In this document: positions 1 through 11,590 of the stretch, piece by piece
Layout: every line of letters starts with the position of its first letter
How positions within the stretch are numbered: position 1 is the first letter of the stretch
NCBI RefSeq assembly: GCF_036711975.1
Contig: NC_091967.1
Span: forward strand, 2,294,001-2,358,000
From: Onthophagus taurus
Lineage: Eukaryota > Arthropoda > Insecta > Coleoptera > Scarabaeidae
Length of the DNA: 64,000 bases
Reading direction: 5' to 3'
Notes under the pieces: model-generated
Databases searched by the model: none
The model's input: only the letters and a program-made list of their open reading frames with translations
What the model was told of the DNA's origin: nothing
Program-made: the position numbers and the translations under genes

Positions 1-916
1 ATGACGTAAGACTTCCTGTATAAAACCATTCATCGGTGAGCAATTGAATATCTAATGGTTTATTATTCGCTTGTAGGCCACACAATCGATATTGTTACCT
101 CTAAGCAAGCAGTACGGTTGTAGTGAATAAAAAATTAAATATGTCAGAAGAAATAATTAAAAGTAAAGTTAACAACTTGATTACGTCAATGTTTTAATCA
201 TATTAATTTTATTTATGATTACACGTAATGTAACATATAACAATTATTCTAGCAACGCAAATTTAATTTTTATTTTATTATTAAGTTAATAACCAGTTTT
301 AAAAGGTTCTTCAAAATTTTTTCTCTAAACGTGATACAATAATAGAATCACCTTCAACATTATTGAGTTTATACGTTGGGCATCGGCAATGAAACAATAA
401 ATTACTGTCGAAATCGTTTGGACGTAAAGAAAATTGATAGTGATTGCTTACCAACCTCTTTACTTAAGAAATTTAAACCAATTTAAACAAAAAAAACTTC
501 GATTAATAGCAAAAATTTTTAAATAATATTAAATATTGGAAAAAATTGCGCTTTAAATCATATTTTAAACGTAATTTACTTCCCTAATCTGTATTGTATT
601 GTTTAAAAAATAAACATTTTAACAAACGTAAAAAAAACAAACTGTCAAAGCGTTCACTTTATGTGTGAAATAAACCTAATGCATAGGCATTTAAATGAAC
701 CCAGAAAATGGGAGCTAAAAATAAAGTGCGCCGCGAAATTTATCGATGGAAGTTTGAAATAAAAATTCACAATGTAAAACATCGCACCGCTCCCAAATAA
801 ATAAATACTAAATAATAAACGAAACGAATTTATACATTTATAACTTTTAACAAAACGGGATTTATTATTTATTAACTTGAAGTAAAAACTAATGCTAATA
901 AATTTTAAAACGTTAT
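1..916. other. Intergenic, nothing assigned
   Basis: A+T-rich stretch before the stop codon of the RING gene. I see no convincing exon. On the minus strand a GT...AG pair about 47 bases apart lies near 56-105, but no start codon or recognisable protein goes with it, so no gene is called. It may hold the 3' untranslated region of the RING gene. Confidence 0.4.
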
Positions 917-2250
917 CTAATTTTGTCTGTAACGACGAATGTAAGGAAAATTCAAAGGGGGAAACATAGTTACACTTTGATTTTCGCTGAAATTTGCAGA
1001 AGCAGTAGAAGAAGCCGAAGCGGGAACGGCGCGACCAGTAGGAGTTGAAGTTTTCGGCGTCATAAAAAGATTTTGCTACACATAAAATAAGAATTAATAC
1101 TATTTCAGCTCAGAAATTTTTTCTTACCCTCCCTTGTACTCCAGTGGGCACTCTTCTTGCATATCCCGGTTTTAAACTGGAAGGAATCGTAGAAATTGTG
1201 CAATCGAGATTGTTGAAAGATTTGGACATGGGTGTACTTGTATTAGCTCTTCCTGATGATAAGGTTAGGTGCAAATTCCGACCAGGAGATGCTTGAGCTT
1301 GATAACTCTAAAATTAAATATTAATTTAAAGTATATTTTTTATTTAATATGTTAAGAGCAACTGAGCATGTATAAAATATAAACATAACGTTTTGAGTTA
1401 TTGATGAAAAACCAATTATAAAATTTATTTGACCGGAATATGTTTTCAATTTGCACAACGATATGAATAATATTATATAATCGATACAATTTATTTTTCA
1501 AATTAATAATAAGTTATACTAGTCAGTATTTAAAATATATGCAATACAGGCAGTTGTAAATCAAATTACAAAGACCAATAACGAATTGGGTCAGTGTACA
1601 TTTTTACAACCGACTCCCAGACAAAATAAGGTGTTAAATAAATCTATCAAGAATGGATTTATGACTGAGTTAAAAGAGTTCTAGAATTACCGAAAATAAT
1701 GTACTCAATGCTTAGTTGCTCCATATGAGATATCATCAATAACATACCTTACATAAGTTCTTTAACTTATTAATATCATTACGTTGACTTTCAATGATCT
1801 TTTGATATTTTAAAGTGTCCTTTTTCATGTTGCTATATTTTAATTGTAATAAATTAATTAAATTATTGTGTTGCTTCTCTTGAAATTCCACCACCTTTAC
1901 AGAAAATAATTGATAAAATGTAGTTTTTGTCCTAATAAAAAAGTACCTTTTTAATTTGATCCATCAAAGGACTGGGCGATTTAAAAAACATTAAGATATC
2001 AGGTTGCATGTTTTTTGATAACAAAATCCTCTTGCAAGGTTTTTGGCAAATGGAACAATTTTGATTCGAATCTAAAATATTATTTTTATATTCGATTAAT
2101 CATATTTCATATATAACCATTTAGTTAATGTTTTTTCGTACCTGGTTTAAGGCAATAGTTACATTCCAAGTGGCCACATGCCCCAACGTAAAACGAAGTT
2201 TTTTCGCTGTATAGCCGGCCGCAGTTATTACAATGTATCCAACTAGCCAT
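917..2250 (-). CDS. RNF212/CCNB1IP1/Vilya-like meiotic RING-finger protein
   Basis: Five exons on the minus strand: 2142-2250, 1947-2071, 1748-1894, 1128-1307 and 917-1075, all with GT-AG borders and matching phases, giving about 239 residues. The N terminus MASWIHCNNCG opens a C3HC4 RING with ligands C7, C10, C25, H27, C30, C33, C42 and C45. It is followed by the MFFKSPSPLMDQIKK stretch typical of the Zip3/RNF212/CCNB1IP1 family, then a Gln/Lys-rich coiled coil in exon 3 and a Ser/Thr/Pro-rich tail ending RRYRQN. Family members are SUMO or ubiquitin E3 ligases that mark recombination sites on synaptonemal complexes, as Vilya, Narya and Nenya do in Drosophila. Length fits the family. Which paralogue it is cannot be decided by eye. 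It is divergent from OCRL, with 870 bases between the two start codons. Confidence 0.85.
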
Positions 2251-3120
2251 TGGTATTGATAATTTTGTAAATAATGTAAATATTATTAGTTAGATCGTTT
2301 TATTGTTGAGTTTTGTTACCTAATTGTTGTAACAATTTCAATTTCAACCAACAAAATTATTCTTGTCAAAAATTAAACGTCAGGTTAACCAACTGTTTAT
2401 TTTTTTTTTTTTTTTAATCAAATTTCCCCTAGAAAAATTTATCTATATCTTTTTTAGTTTTTGAATTTATTTTTTTGTTTTATCTTTGCATTAAAACTTA
2501 ACGTCTATATATTCAATGTAATCATTATAACCTTTTATATACACATATTAATTTACAATTAAACAAAGTAAATTAACATATCAAAAATTTACAAAACAGA
2601 GCAGCCAACTTTTTAATTAAAAAAAATTTTCTACAAAAAAGAAAATATAAATTAATAAATTAAATAATAACCATTAAATATATAATAGCTTATAAATTAA
2701 TATTATTCATAAAGCGCGATCTACCCAAAAAAGATTACAATACAAAATTTGCAGTTTTCTATAATCTAATATAATACCTTAACAATTAAAAAGGTATCAA
2801 AAATGTTCTTGGTTTCTTTAAATTAAACCGTACCTATCAAAGGAATAAATTAATTATAATTCAACACAAATTAGTTTTAATTTCAAATTAATTCTTGATT
2901 TTGCATCCTTTTCTACCCTTATAATTTCGTATAATCCGTCTCATTTTGATGTAGCAATCATTGTCTATTTCTGAATAACGTCTAAATGACAACGTTATTG
3001 ATCAAAATCGTAACCAAATTTACGTATAGGTTAAGTGGTTTATAAAAAAAAACTAAAGATAACAAAGTTATCCTCTTTCCTATGCTTATTTTAATAGCAA
3101 AATCTGATTATACGTAAAAT
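2251..3120. promoter_or_regulatory. Divergent intergenic region between the RING gene and OCRL
   Basis: The two flanking genes start outward from this stretch, so it must hold both promoters and both 5' leaders. It is A+T-rich, with a long T run at about 2398-2415. I could not fix a TATA box or initiator. Confidence 0.4.
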
Positions 3121-6100
3121 ATGTCTAATGATCAAGAAGTAATCAATATAATTGGGGAAAAGCTGTCTTCATCTAATATAACCATAAAAAATGTATCCTT
3201 TTTGTAATCTTAATTCAATTAATTTCATCGCAAATCTTTTAGGTTCTTTTAAGTGTAGTTATTCCCCAAGAAGTCTTAACTTTAAGTAATATTATTTTTA
3301 CTCTAGTCGAGTGCAATGGCAGTTACGGTTTATTTATATTTGAATCTGGTAAAAGAATCCCAACAAAATTCTCCGATCTTACTATTGAACATGTCATACC
3401 AATCGATGAGTACTTCTACTGTGATAATGAATCCATTCCAAGCAGTTATACACACGAACGGTTTTCAATAACATATAAAATGTTACGGCTAACTTTTCAC
3501 ATTGAAATTGGACCCGATAGCGATGTTTTTAAGGATGAAATAACCAGAGCTAAAGAAGGTTAAATAAATTAATCATAAAATACTTTACAATAGCCATTTA
3601 TTTCTAATTTTTGTAGCATTTTTGTTGAATTCTGTTGATCATAAATGGTTGGAGAGGTATCGAAATGATTCAGGATCTTATGATGTTGAATTTGGTGAGG
3701 TAAGGGCACAAATTAAAAGAATTTTTTAGTATTAAATTGACATTTTAATATGACATATTTATTTATAAAAGGATGAGGTCAAAAGATATTAATTTAGGAT
3801 ATCAATGTGTAAAGTTTTATTTTTTTTTGTATTACTAAATAATAAATAAATTTTTAGGGAAATTTACCTGCATCAAGACAAAGAGGAGCCAGAGGGCACA
3901 CTTCTGCAAGTAGAGAATCAATGTTAAGGTTCGAAATGGAATCAAGAAAATCACAATACACAAAAATCACCGAACGTAGGTTTGTAAATAAAAAAATGCT
4001 TTTTATTCCTTAATAAGAGCAAATTTGATTTAAAGCATATTTGTGGGAACTTGGAATGTTAATGGACAACTCCCTCCACCTAATCTCATGCTAAAATATT
4101 GGTTAGCAATCGAAAAAGAACCCCCAATGTTGTATGCGATTGGTTTTCAAGAATTAGATCTAAGCAAAGAAGCTTTTTTATTTAATGATAGCCCCCGAGA
4201 AGCGGAATGGGAGTAATTCTTTATTATAAACGTTATTATTATTTTTATTTTATTTGTTATTTTGATTTTAGAAAAGCAGTTATGGCTTCAACACACCCAG
4301 ATGCTAAATATAGACGTTTGGCTTTAATTCGCTTAGTTGGAATTCAATTGATTGTCTTAATACATTCCGATCATTATAGTCATGTTAAAGATGTCGATAG
4401 CAGCACTGTTGGAACAGGGCTTTTAGGCAAAATGGTTTATTTGTTTATTTATTTTTTTATTTATCCAATTAATTAATAAAAAAAATTTAGGGTAACAAAG
4501 GAGGAGTTGCAGTGAGGATACGTTTATACGACACAACCTTATGCTTTGTATGTTCGCATTTAGCAGCGCATCAAGATGAAGTTGAACGAAGAAATCAAGA
4601 TTACAGAGATATAGTTGATCGAATTAATTTTCGTAAACCGCCGCAAACAATTAAAGAACACGAGTACTATTTTTATATTGTTTATTTAATCTCATTTATG
4701 ATTCGTTCAATTTTATTTTAGCCAATTATATTGGCTTGGAGATTTAAATTATAGGATAATGAAATTCAATGGGGACGACGTAAAAAAGTTGCTGTACGCC
4801 AAAGAGTTGGATCTTCTTCTAAAACATGATCAGTTAATGTTGGAACAACAGAAAGGGAAATGTTTTGAGGTAAAAATAAAGTTAAAATTGAATGCTAAAG
4901 TGTATTATACTTGACGTAATGCGTTAAAACATTTATGGGGGGGAGATACTTCGTTATCCAACATAAACCAAATAATAATTTATGCAGTTTAGTTTGTTAT
5001 AGGGTCCACAAAATTTTTTTTTTTAATTCACATATCCTGTTTTTACATCTTTACATTTGTTTACACTCCTGACTGGCACAGAACTTGATAGAAATACACA
5101 AGATTCTTAACAAAATTTATTTAGGGGTTTGAAAAGTTATATTTATTTCAAAATAGAAGAATATGTTTTTTGCCTTCGCTGTCTGGAAGTTGTCCTATGG
5201 TTGTCGACCAATACATAATAGAGTAAAACTGTATATGCTCCTCTGGTATATAATGTAGAAATTTTTTGATGTCTGCGATTTTTTTGTCATTGGTTCGGTA
5301 GAGCCAAGGTAACACAGTTTGCTTTTCTCAGTGTAAAAGTGCGCTGAAGCAACCCACGAATATACTAAAAAGTAACAACTTTATTTGGTTCATTGATAAT
5401 AAACTGACGCATGATATCTCGGTGGTATCGTTTTTGCTGATATCTCTACTTTGTCTTCTTTTTTGACGTGCCTTCCATAACTGCCACCTGAAATGCATGA
5501 TCTCTTGTAAAATGTAGACCACCACTCTTAAACTGCTTTATTTCTTCAGTCGTCACTTTTATTATATTAAATCTTCCCGTTTTGCTTGAATTTTTTATGA
5601 ATGCCTCATATTCATCAGACATATAGATCCGCTCAGTTTTGCGTAAAAGTCACAGGGTAAGAATGAATGGCCCCTGATAGGAAAGAAAATGTCTACATTT
5701 TTGAGGATTTTCAGTTCCATTAAAGCCTTACACATTTTTAGCAAAGAATGATTTTTATTTTTAAGAGGAGAAGATTTTCTTGATCATCTGGCTTATATCT
5801 GTTAATATAACTCACAAGTAACACTAGGGAAGTGCCAAACGGCGATTTTCTTGAAATTTGGCACACAAGTAAAAATATTCTACACGTATATTGTGATTTC
5901 TGATCGCCGTTTTAAGGGTAGAAATCACCCTTTCCGATTTTGGAGATAAGTGCGATTATTTTACGAATTATTTTTACAATTTTTGCGAAATCATGTCAAT
6001 AGGACTTTTAGGGGTTGCTGATGACGAATCACATGTCCGTTTTTGAGAAATCAGTTAAAATTAATAAAATTGTTAAAAATTGCGACAAATTTAACAAACG

Positions 6101-9100
6101 ATAATTTTAAGGTTTAATTTTACGGTTGATATCAAAAACTACCTCCAACAGTAACGAATCATGGAAACTCATCACTACAAGTAGTGATGCATATAAAAAC
6201 TTTGTAAACAACAAAGCAGACAATATTGCCGTATTTGCAACAAAATTAGGCAAATTAACGTCCGATCTTGCCATTAATTGATTCAAACACGTTTTTTTAC
6301 CAAACACCCGGGAAAACTCTTGTTAGATTCTTGAACTGGCCAGATTGAAAAAAAATTGCCAATATTGATCAATTTCGCTAGTGTTGACTCTGTGTTCATC
6401 GTGTAAATGTTGAATTTAGATGTGAATGTTTTATAAAAAACTACTCAATTTGAAACGACGAAAGTGATATATTAATTGATTTCTGTGCTACGATCGTTTC
6501 GACCAATATGTTAGTCTTCATTAAACACTTCTAAAACGAATGTACAAAGTTTGTTAGTTATGATACATTTTATAATATTAATATTTATATACCGAATAAC
6601 GTATAATGTACAAATTTAGTACATTTGTATAACCCACTAGGTGGCAGTATAAAGATGTAGTCATTAAAGTCCCTAGATTTACAAAGTACCGCGGTTTGAC
6701 GCCATTTTGGCTCGAAAGTCAAGCGGGAAATTTAAAACTACAAACCAAAACATCACGCCAAATTTCCTTACTTTTTTTCTCGTGGTGCTTTGAAGAGTTG
6801 AAAGTCCTTCTTACTGCCATTTTTGCAACTCCAAAGGCAACAAGACGGCAATATTTTTGTAAATAAGTGGTGACATGCAGTGACCAAGGTTTATATACAG
6901 GGTGACATAGAAAAAAGTACATTGCATAGTGCCACACAATAGAGGACACTAAAATAAGAAAAAAAGTTCCTATGAACATGGGTCCGCAAGGCCTACGGTT
7001 AAAAGATACGGGGTGTTGAATTTTATTTTTTTTGGGGTTTTTTTTTTTTGAATATCTTTAGCCAGAGACGTAAAAAATTGATAAAATGTGGTATACAGGG
7101 GTTTTTTATCATGTTAAATTCAAATATGATCTTAGTTTTGTGATTACTGATAGAGAGCGCTACATACATACAGGGTTCCATCTCTATTGAATCGGTCCTA
7201 ACTTTTTCTTTTTTGTTATACACTGTATGTCATTTTCGACTGAAAAAATTTGTTATCCATGCATCTGAAAACCGACAATGCACGTTAATTATTCAAAAAG
7301 CGCCAAAGTAACCTTTGCAAAAACAATGATAAATAACAATTGAATAATGTGTCATAATTTAGTGTCCTCTATTGTGTGGCACTATGCAATGTACTTTTTT
7401 CTATGTCACCCTGTATAAGAGGTTGTCTAGGTTCGTACGCAATCATACTGCGCATTACGTCACATGTGGAAAATAATACCGCCAAGCAATTCAAATTAAC
7501 CAACGGCATGGAGCACCACATGGCCATGAGGTTGCGTGCGCAATCCGTGATCGCTTACGTCACGAAACACTCCTGCTCTTGCCCCTCGCCCACAAACTAA
7601 AATTAAAGTATTGCAGCATAGGAACTTGGACAACCTTTAATATATAAACCTTGTGCAGTGACAAGCTGTCAAACAGCTATTTTGGCTCGAAAACAGGCTT
7701 CATGAACCACGGTACTTTGTAAATCTAGGGACTTTAGTAGTCATTAAAGTGATAAAGAGATGGCATTAGTTTAATATGTCTGCTGTACAATTCAAATGGC
7801 CACGTCGAAAAAGTACGTCTGTTCTTCTAAGGGATGTCACTCTATAATTATAATCTCTAAAGTCCCTAGATTTACAAAGTACCGCGGTTTGCCGCCATTT
7901 TGGCTCGAAAGTCAAAAACTATGTCGTTCTATTGATAACATTACGCCAAATTTCCTTTCTTTTTTTCTCGTGGTACTCTGAAGAGTCGAAAGTCCTTCTT
8001 ACTCTTATTTTTGCAACTCCAAAGGCAACAAGATGGCAATATTTTTGTAAATAAGTGGTGAGATGCAGTGACAAGCTGTCAAACCGCCATTTTGGCTCGA
8101 AAGCAGGCTTCATGAACGGCGGTACTTTGTAAATCTAGGGACTTTAGTAGTCATTAAAGTCCCTAAATTACAAAAATATTGCCGTCTTGTTGCCTTTGGG
8201 GTTGCAAAAATATCAGTAAGAAGGGCTTTCGACTCTTCAGAGTACCACGAGAAAAAATAAAGGAATTTTGGCGTAATGTTATCAATAGAATGACATAGTT
8301 TTAAATTTCCCGCTTGATTTTCGAGCCAAAATGGCGACAAACCGCGGTACTTTGTAAATCTAGAGACTTTAGTAGTCATGCAAAAACAGTCAGGTAGGCA
8401 ATCAGAACAGACCAAAGGTTAAAATGTATCATCATAACTAACAAACTTTGTACATCCGTTTTAGAAATGCCTGATGAAAATCAACATATTGGTCGAAACG
8501 ATCGTAGCACAGAAATAAATTAATATATCACTTTCATCGTTTCAAATTGTGTAGTTTTTTTTATAAAACATTCACACCTAAATTCAATATTGATAAAGAC
8601 AATAAAAACATCCAAATTTTTACGATTGCCACTGGAATAACTGGATTCATTCAGCCGCTAAACACTTATACTTTTAAGTCTGGGAAGAATTTTTTAAGAC
8701 AATTTTCTGCCATTATGCTGTATAATTAAGAAGTAAATTTATATTTACGGAACAACAACCTCAAAATACAGTCTTTATACTGCTGTTTCAAAAACTGTAA
8801 TAATACAGCACCAAATTTAAAGACAGCCAAATCTAAAAATGTCACATAACCCCTTTTTACATCTGCCAATTCAATTCTAAGTTAGAATTTTTAGGCAAAA
8901 AGTGATTGATTTACAGTTTAGCCTCGGATCCATCTTCTAAAGTTTTCTCTCTCCCCAGCAAGTATGTTGAGCTGCTGCATAGTCTTCCCATGTTGTTCTT
9001 GGAGCGTCATTCGACGCATCTCTTCTTCCTCTCGTGAGCCAAACAAAATTTGGAAGTGTTTTCCAGGTCGTTTTTATCTTTTGTGTCTCTTATTATCTGT

Positions 9101-11437
9101 CCTTCGGCATTCTTACAGAGATTTTTCCACGGTTAGATTGCGTAGATGTCATTATTTTGGAAATCTTTCCATATATTTCTGTATGCTTCGTAAGTAGGGA
9201 TGAGTCTCAAAATTTAAAGTTTTTGTAAAAATGTTACTTGGATTATTTATTAGCTAGTCATATATGAAGAGATCTTAGATAGTGTACACGAAAAAATTTA
9301 TTTCTTATTATAGACGTGTTACACTTAATCTGGGGTTTTCGGAAATTCCGCGTTTTTATTGATGGTTATGCGTCATTACCGAGTAATGAAAATCCCGGCC
9401 AGCTCAACACGTTAGTCTGGTTAAGTAGCCAGATTTAAGTGTTTAGTATCAACATTGACTCACAAATTATAACTTTTTCACGGTATCAAATTCAAAAATA
9501 CAGAATATCTCCAAAAGTAGTTACCTATTAATTATTTTTTATATTTTTAGGGATTCTTAGAAGCACCAATACATTTCCAACCGACATACAAATACGATTT
9601 AAACAGCGACCATTACGATACAAGCGAAAAAGGTCGTGCACCGGCGTGGACAGATCGCGTTCTTTATCGAGGCAAAGGAATCCATCCGACAGTATACCGA
9701 TGTCACATGGAACTCCAAACGAGCGATCATAAACCGATTAGTTGCGTCTTTAAATCCGAAATAGCCGTAATCGACGAAACGAAACAAAAACGCGTTCAAG
9801 AGGAAGTGTTTAAATTAATGGATAAGTTAGAAAACGAAATTTTACCGCAAGTTACGGTCGATCGGACGGAATTAACTTTCGAAAGGGTTCGTTTTAACGA
9901 ACCCGTTCATAAAGAAGTGATCGTTGCTAATACGGGGCAAGTCCCTGTTACTTTTTGTTTTGCTAATAAAATTAAGGAGGAAAAATATTGTAAGGATTGG
10001 TTGAGGATTACACCGAATCGAAAAGATATTGAACCAGGTTATTTTTATTAATTAATTAATAATTTAATTTTTTGTAATTCGCGATGGTAATGAAAGCTAT
10101 TACAATACTCAAACGGGTGCTGTAATGAGACTCCTTACAGCATCCGATGCTGTAATGAGATTTTAATAACATTTTATGGAACCAGTTCAAGTTGGTCATT
10201 AATTTTTGTAGTTGTCAATGTGACAATTTTTGCCTATGGATGTTTAAACACGTTCTTAGCATCGAATACAAGGTCCACAATGATGAGGACATTAAACTCT
10301 GAGCAATTTCTTTTATTTTAGGAGGTGTACATGAAAAATTTTTTTCAGGTGGTTTTGACAGTTTCTAATTGTCAAATCAAATTTATATTTTCAAGTGTTA
10401 CCAACTGCTACATACCTATTTCCCTACATTGTCAAAATTTATTTTATTTTTTTGGATAAAAACGCGAATTACAAAAAATAGCATAGAAAACACGTTTCAT
10501 AAAACTTAAAGCACTAGTTTTTTTAATATACTATTATTTTTTTAATTAAAGGTGATAAATGTGATATTCGATTTGAAGTAACACTTCTCGACGCGGGAAA
10601 TTACTTGGAAGACATTTTAGTTTTGCACCTTGAAAACGGAAAAGATATCTTCATTTCCGTTTCCGCTCAATGCGAAAGATCGTGTTTTACAACTTCGATA
10701 TCGGTTTTGTGTCGATGTCCCGTTCCGATTTTGAATATGACAGCGGAACAAATTTATCAAGCCGAACGCGAACAAATTCCTTTGCGCTATTCGATACCAA
10801 GGGAACTCTGGCTGCTCGTTGATTATCTTTATAGACACGGATTGAGAATGCGGATGTTTGAATCGACGGCTCTTCACGATGATATTATTAAAATTAGAGA
10901 TTGGTTGGATCATGGCTCGTTAAATCCGATTCGTATCCTTTAAATTTAGGTTAAATTAAACGTTTTTAAATGAAATATTTTTCTTAATTTTTTTGTTTAG
11001 CTGTTGATAATGTAACCGCCGTTGCTGAATGTCTTTTATTATTTTTATCGCACACGAAAGATCCGATAATCCCTTATCATTTAACTGAGACTGCATCATC
11101 TCAAGCTAATAACTTCTTAAATTGTAGAGAGGTAAAAATGTTTATTAGGTAATTATATTTTTGATAATGTGATAACTTGTAGATTCTCGAGAAAGTCCCT
11201 GATTTACATAGGAGTGTTTTTTTGTATATAATTATGTTCCTGAAAGAGGTGTTGAAATATGGTGGTGAAAATGGAACAGATCCAAAAATATTAGCCACGA
11301 TTTTCGGTGATATTTTACTTAGAAGTCCAAAAGGAAAAATTGAAAGGCAGCAAATCCAAAGGGGAAAAATGGGTTTTGTTCATCAATTTCTTATAAATGA
11401 CATAAGTTCAATGATTGTCCCTTCAGCAAACAAATAA
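3121..11437 (+). CDS. OCRL: Inositol polyphosphate 5-phosphatase OCRL
   Basis: Twelve exons: 3121-3192, 3243-3558, 3617-3699, 3858-3979, 4036-4212, 4272-4434, 4491-4663, 4722-4869, 9551-10037, 10552-10932, 11001-11131 and 11183-11437. Every phase matches and the total is 835 residues (human OCRL about 900). Order of parts: PH-like N terminus (about 1-150), 5-phosphatase domain from about 200, ASH domain from about 525, RhoGAP-like domain to the end. Catalytic signatures are [42 protein letters not shown] and SDHKPI. The RhoGAP part lacks an obvious arginine finger, as expected for OCRL. The enzyme removes the 5-phosphate of PI(4,5)P2 on endosomes, Golgi and clathrin-coated membranes. Intron 8 (4870-9550) is full of mobile elements while most others are under 100 bases; intron 9 carries a MITE. 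A polyadenylation signal lies at 11568. Confidence 0.95.
5110..5725 (-). pseudogene. Degenerate transposase C-terminal remnant (DUF7869-like)
   Basis: Minus-strand reading in shifting frames gives pieces such as [20 protein letters not shown] and [21 protein letters not shown]. These resemble the C-terminal end of the insect-wide multicopy protein family also represented by the intact copy at 32268-34096. There is no continuous frame. It sits inside OCRL intron 8. The family call is from memory of the pattern and is uncertain. Confidence 0.4.
5820..6399. other. Intronic stretch of OCRL, unassigned
   Basis: Part of OCRL intron 8 between a transposase remnant and the left end of a Penelope-like remnant. 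The text near 5850-5930 reads like repeat DNA, but I recognise no family and no coding signal. Confidence 0.3.
6885..7653. mobile_element. MULE-like MITE with 9-bp target duplication
   Basis: Ends are CAAGGTTTATATA and its mirror, with similarity running about 35 bases inward. The 9-bp duplication TGCAGTGAC flanks it at 6876-6884 and 7654-7662. Nine-base duplications are characteristic of Mutator-like elements. It interrupts MITE copy A and is itself interrupted near its left end by a mariner-type MITE. Confidence 0.75.
6898..7413. mobile_element. Tc1/mariner-type MITE
   Basis: Perfect inverted ends starting CAGGGTGACATAG run for more than 50 bases at both sides, and TA dinucleotides flank the element (6896-6897 and 7414-7415). 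It is about 516 bases with no transposase frame. It is the innermost and so youngest member of a triple nest. Confidence 0.8.
7857..8147. mobile_element. MITE copy B (TAAAGTCCCTAG family)
   Basis: Full-length copy of about 291 bases with inverted ends CTAAAGTCCCTAG and its mirror. Its 100-base left flank (7757-7856) is repeated beside copy D at 14335-14442, so the MITE was already in place when that larger stretch was copied. Confidence 0.75.
8155..8372. mobile_element. MITE copy C, truncated
   Basis: About 218 bases of the same MITE family, directly after copy B and separated from it by TAGTCAT. It has lost internal sequence next to its left end and reads in inverted orientation relative to copy B. 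Confidence 0.65.
8590..8880 (+). pseudogene. Fragment of an insect DDE transposase
   Basis: Plus-strand reading gives [19 protein letters not shown], then after a stop [15 protein letters not shown]. These match the end of the DDE domain of a multicopy insect transposase (IQPLDVY...WKNF...LRNNIIKLQSL pattern). There are stops and no ends that I can define. It lies in OCRL intron 8. Confidence 0.45.
8881..9550. repeat. Rest of OCRL intron 8, with a small foldback
   Basis: At 9321-9442 the motif ACACTTAATCTGG is mirrored by CCAGATTTAAGTGT, suggesting a small foldback element of about 120 bases. The stretch 8940-9200 looks like decayed repeat DNA without a family that I can name. Confidence 0.4.
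10072..10515. mobile_element. MITE with TTTTGTAATTCGCG ends, in OCRL intron 9
   Basis: The left part begins TTTTTTGTAATTCGCG and the right part carries the mirror CGCGAATTACAAAAAA. The first about 90 bases recur at 54832-54925 and the last about 100 recur at 60755-60870. No coding sequence. Confidence 0.6.
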
Positions 11438-11567
11438 TAGTGTAAATGTCTTTAATGTCTAGTATTTATTAATTGTTTTAGATTATAAGCTAATTAAAAT
11501 AACATAACCCAAAAAAACTTATTGTGTCAGTATTGAATTTATTATTTTTGTAGAAAGATTTTGCTTC

Positions 11568-11573
11568 AATAAA
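11568..11573 (+). terminator. Polyadenylation signal of OCRL
   Basis: AATAAA, 131 bases after the OCRL stop codon and only about 20 bases from the stop codon of the convergent gene. Confidence 0.6.
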
Positions 11574-11590
11574 ATTATTGCTATAAACAT

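Larger units (their letters stand above)
6665..7737. mobile_element. MITE copy A (ends TAAAGTCCCTAG), with nested insertions
   Basis: Terminal inverted repeats begin (C)TAAAGTCCCTAGATTTAC and end with the mirror image. The element is flanked on both sides by TAGTCATT, at 6657-6664 and 7738-7745, a likely 8-bp target duplication. A second MITE (6885-7653) is inserted in it, and a third (6898-7413) lies inside that one. Without the insertions the element is about 300 bases, like copy B. Confidence 0.75.
6400..8605. mobile_element. Gutted Penelope-like element with inverted terminal repeats
   Basis: About 180 bases at 6400-6580 are repeated in inverted orientation at 8415-8600. Each copy contains a hammerhead-like core (minus strand about 6485-6530; plus strand 8468-8508) with the stem III palindrome ACGATCGT. 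The layout, with outward-pointing cores near both ends, is the same as in the Penelope-like element at 56808-60218. No reverse transcriptase or endonuclease sequence remains; the interior is filled by MITEs. I treat it as an old, dead copy. Confidence 0.55.

Noticed and set aside
1-130. Minus-strand exon pair near the window start
   Set aside because: A 47-base GT-AG interval is present, but no start codon or identifiable protein supports it.
4207-4721. Two small plus-strand frames as separate genes
   Set aside because: They are exons 6 and 7 of OCRL extended into introns; the spliced phases and motifs ([21 protein letters not shown]) settle this.
7796-7981. Small gene beginning [14 protein letters not shown], possibly a THAP-type finger
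   Set aside because: The frame crosses from a duplicated flank into a MITE and recurs at 14382 in the same way; no full zinc-finger pattern is present.
8940-9200. Plus-strand frames and a possible LINE linker on the minus strand
   Set aside because: Only vague resemblance; no conserved block could be named.
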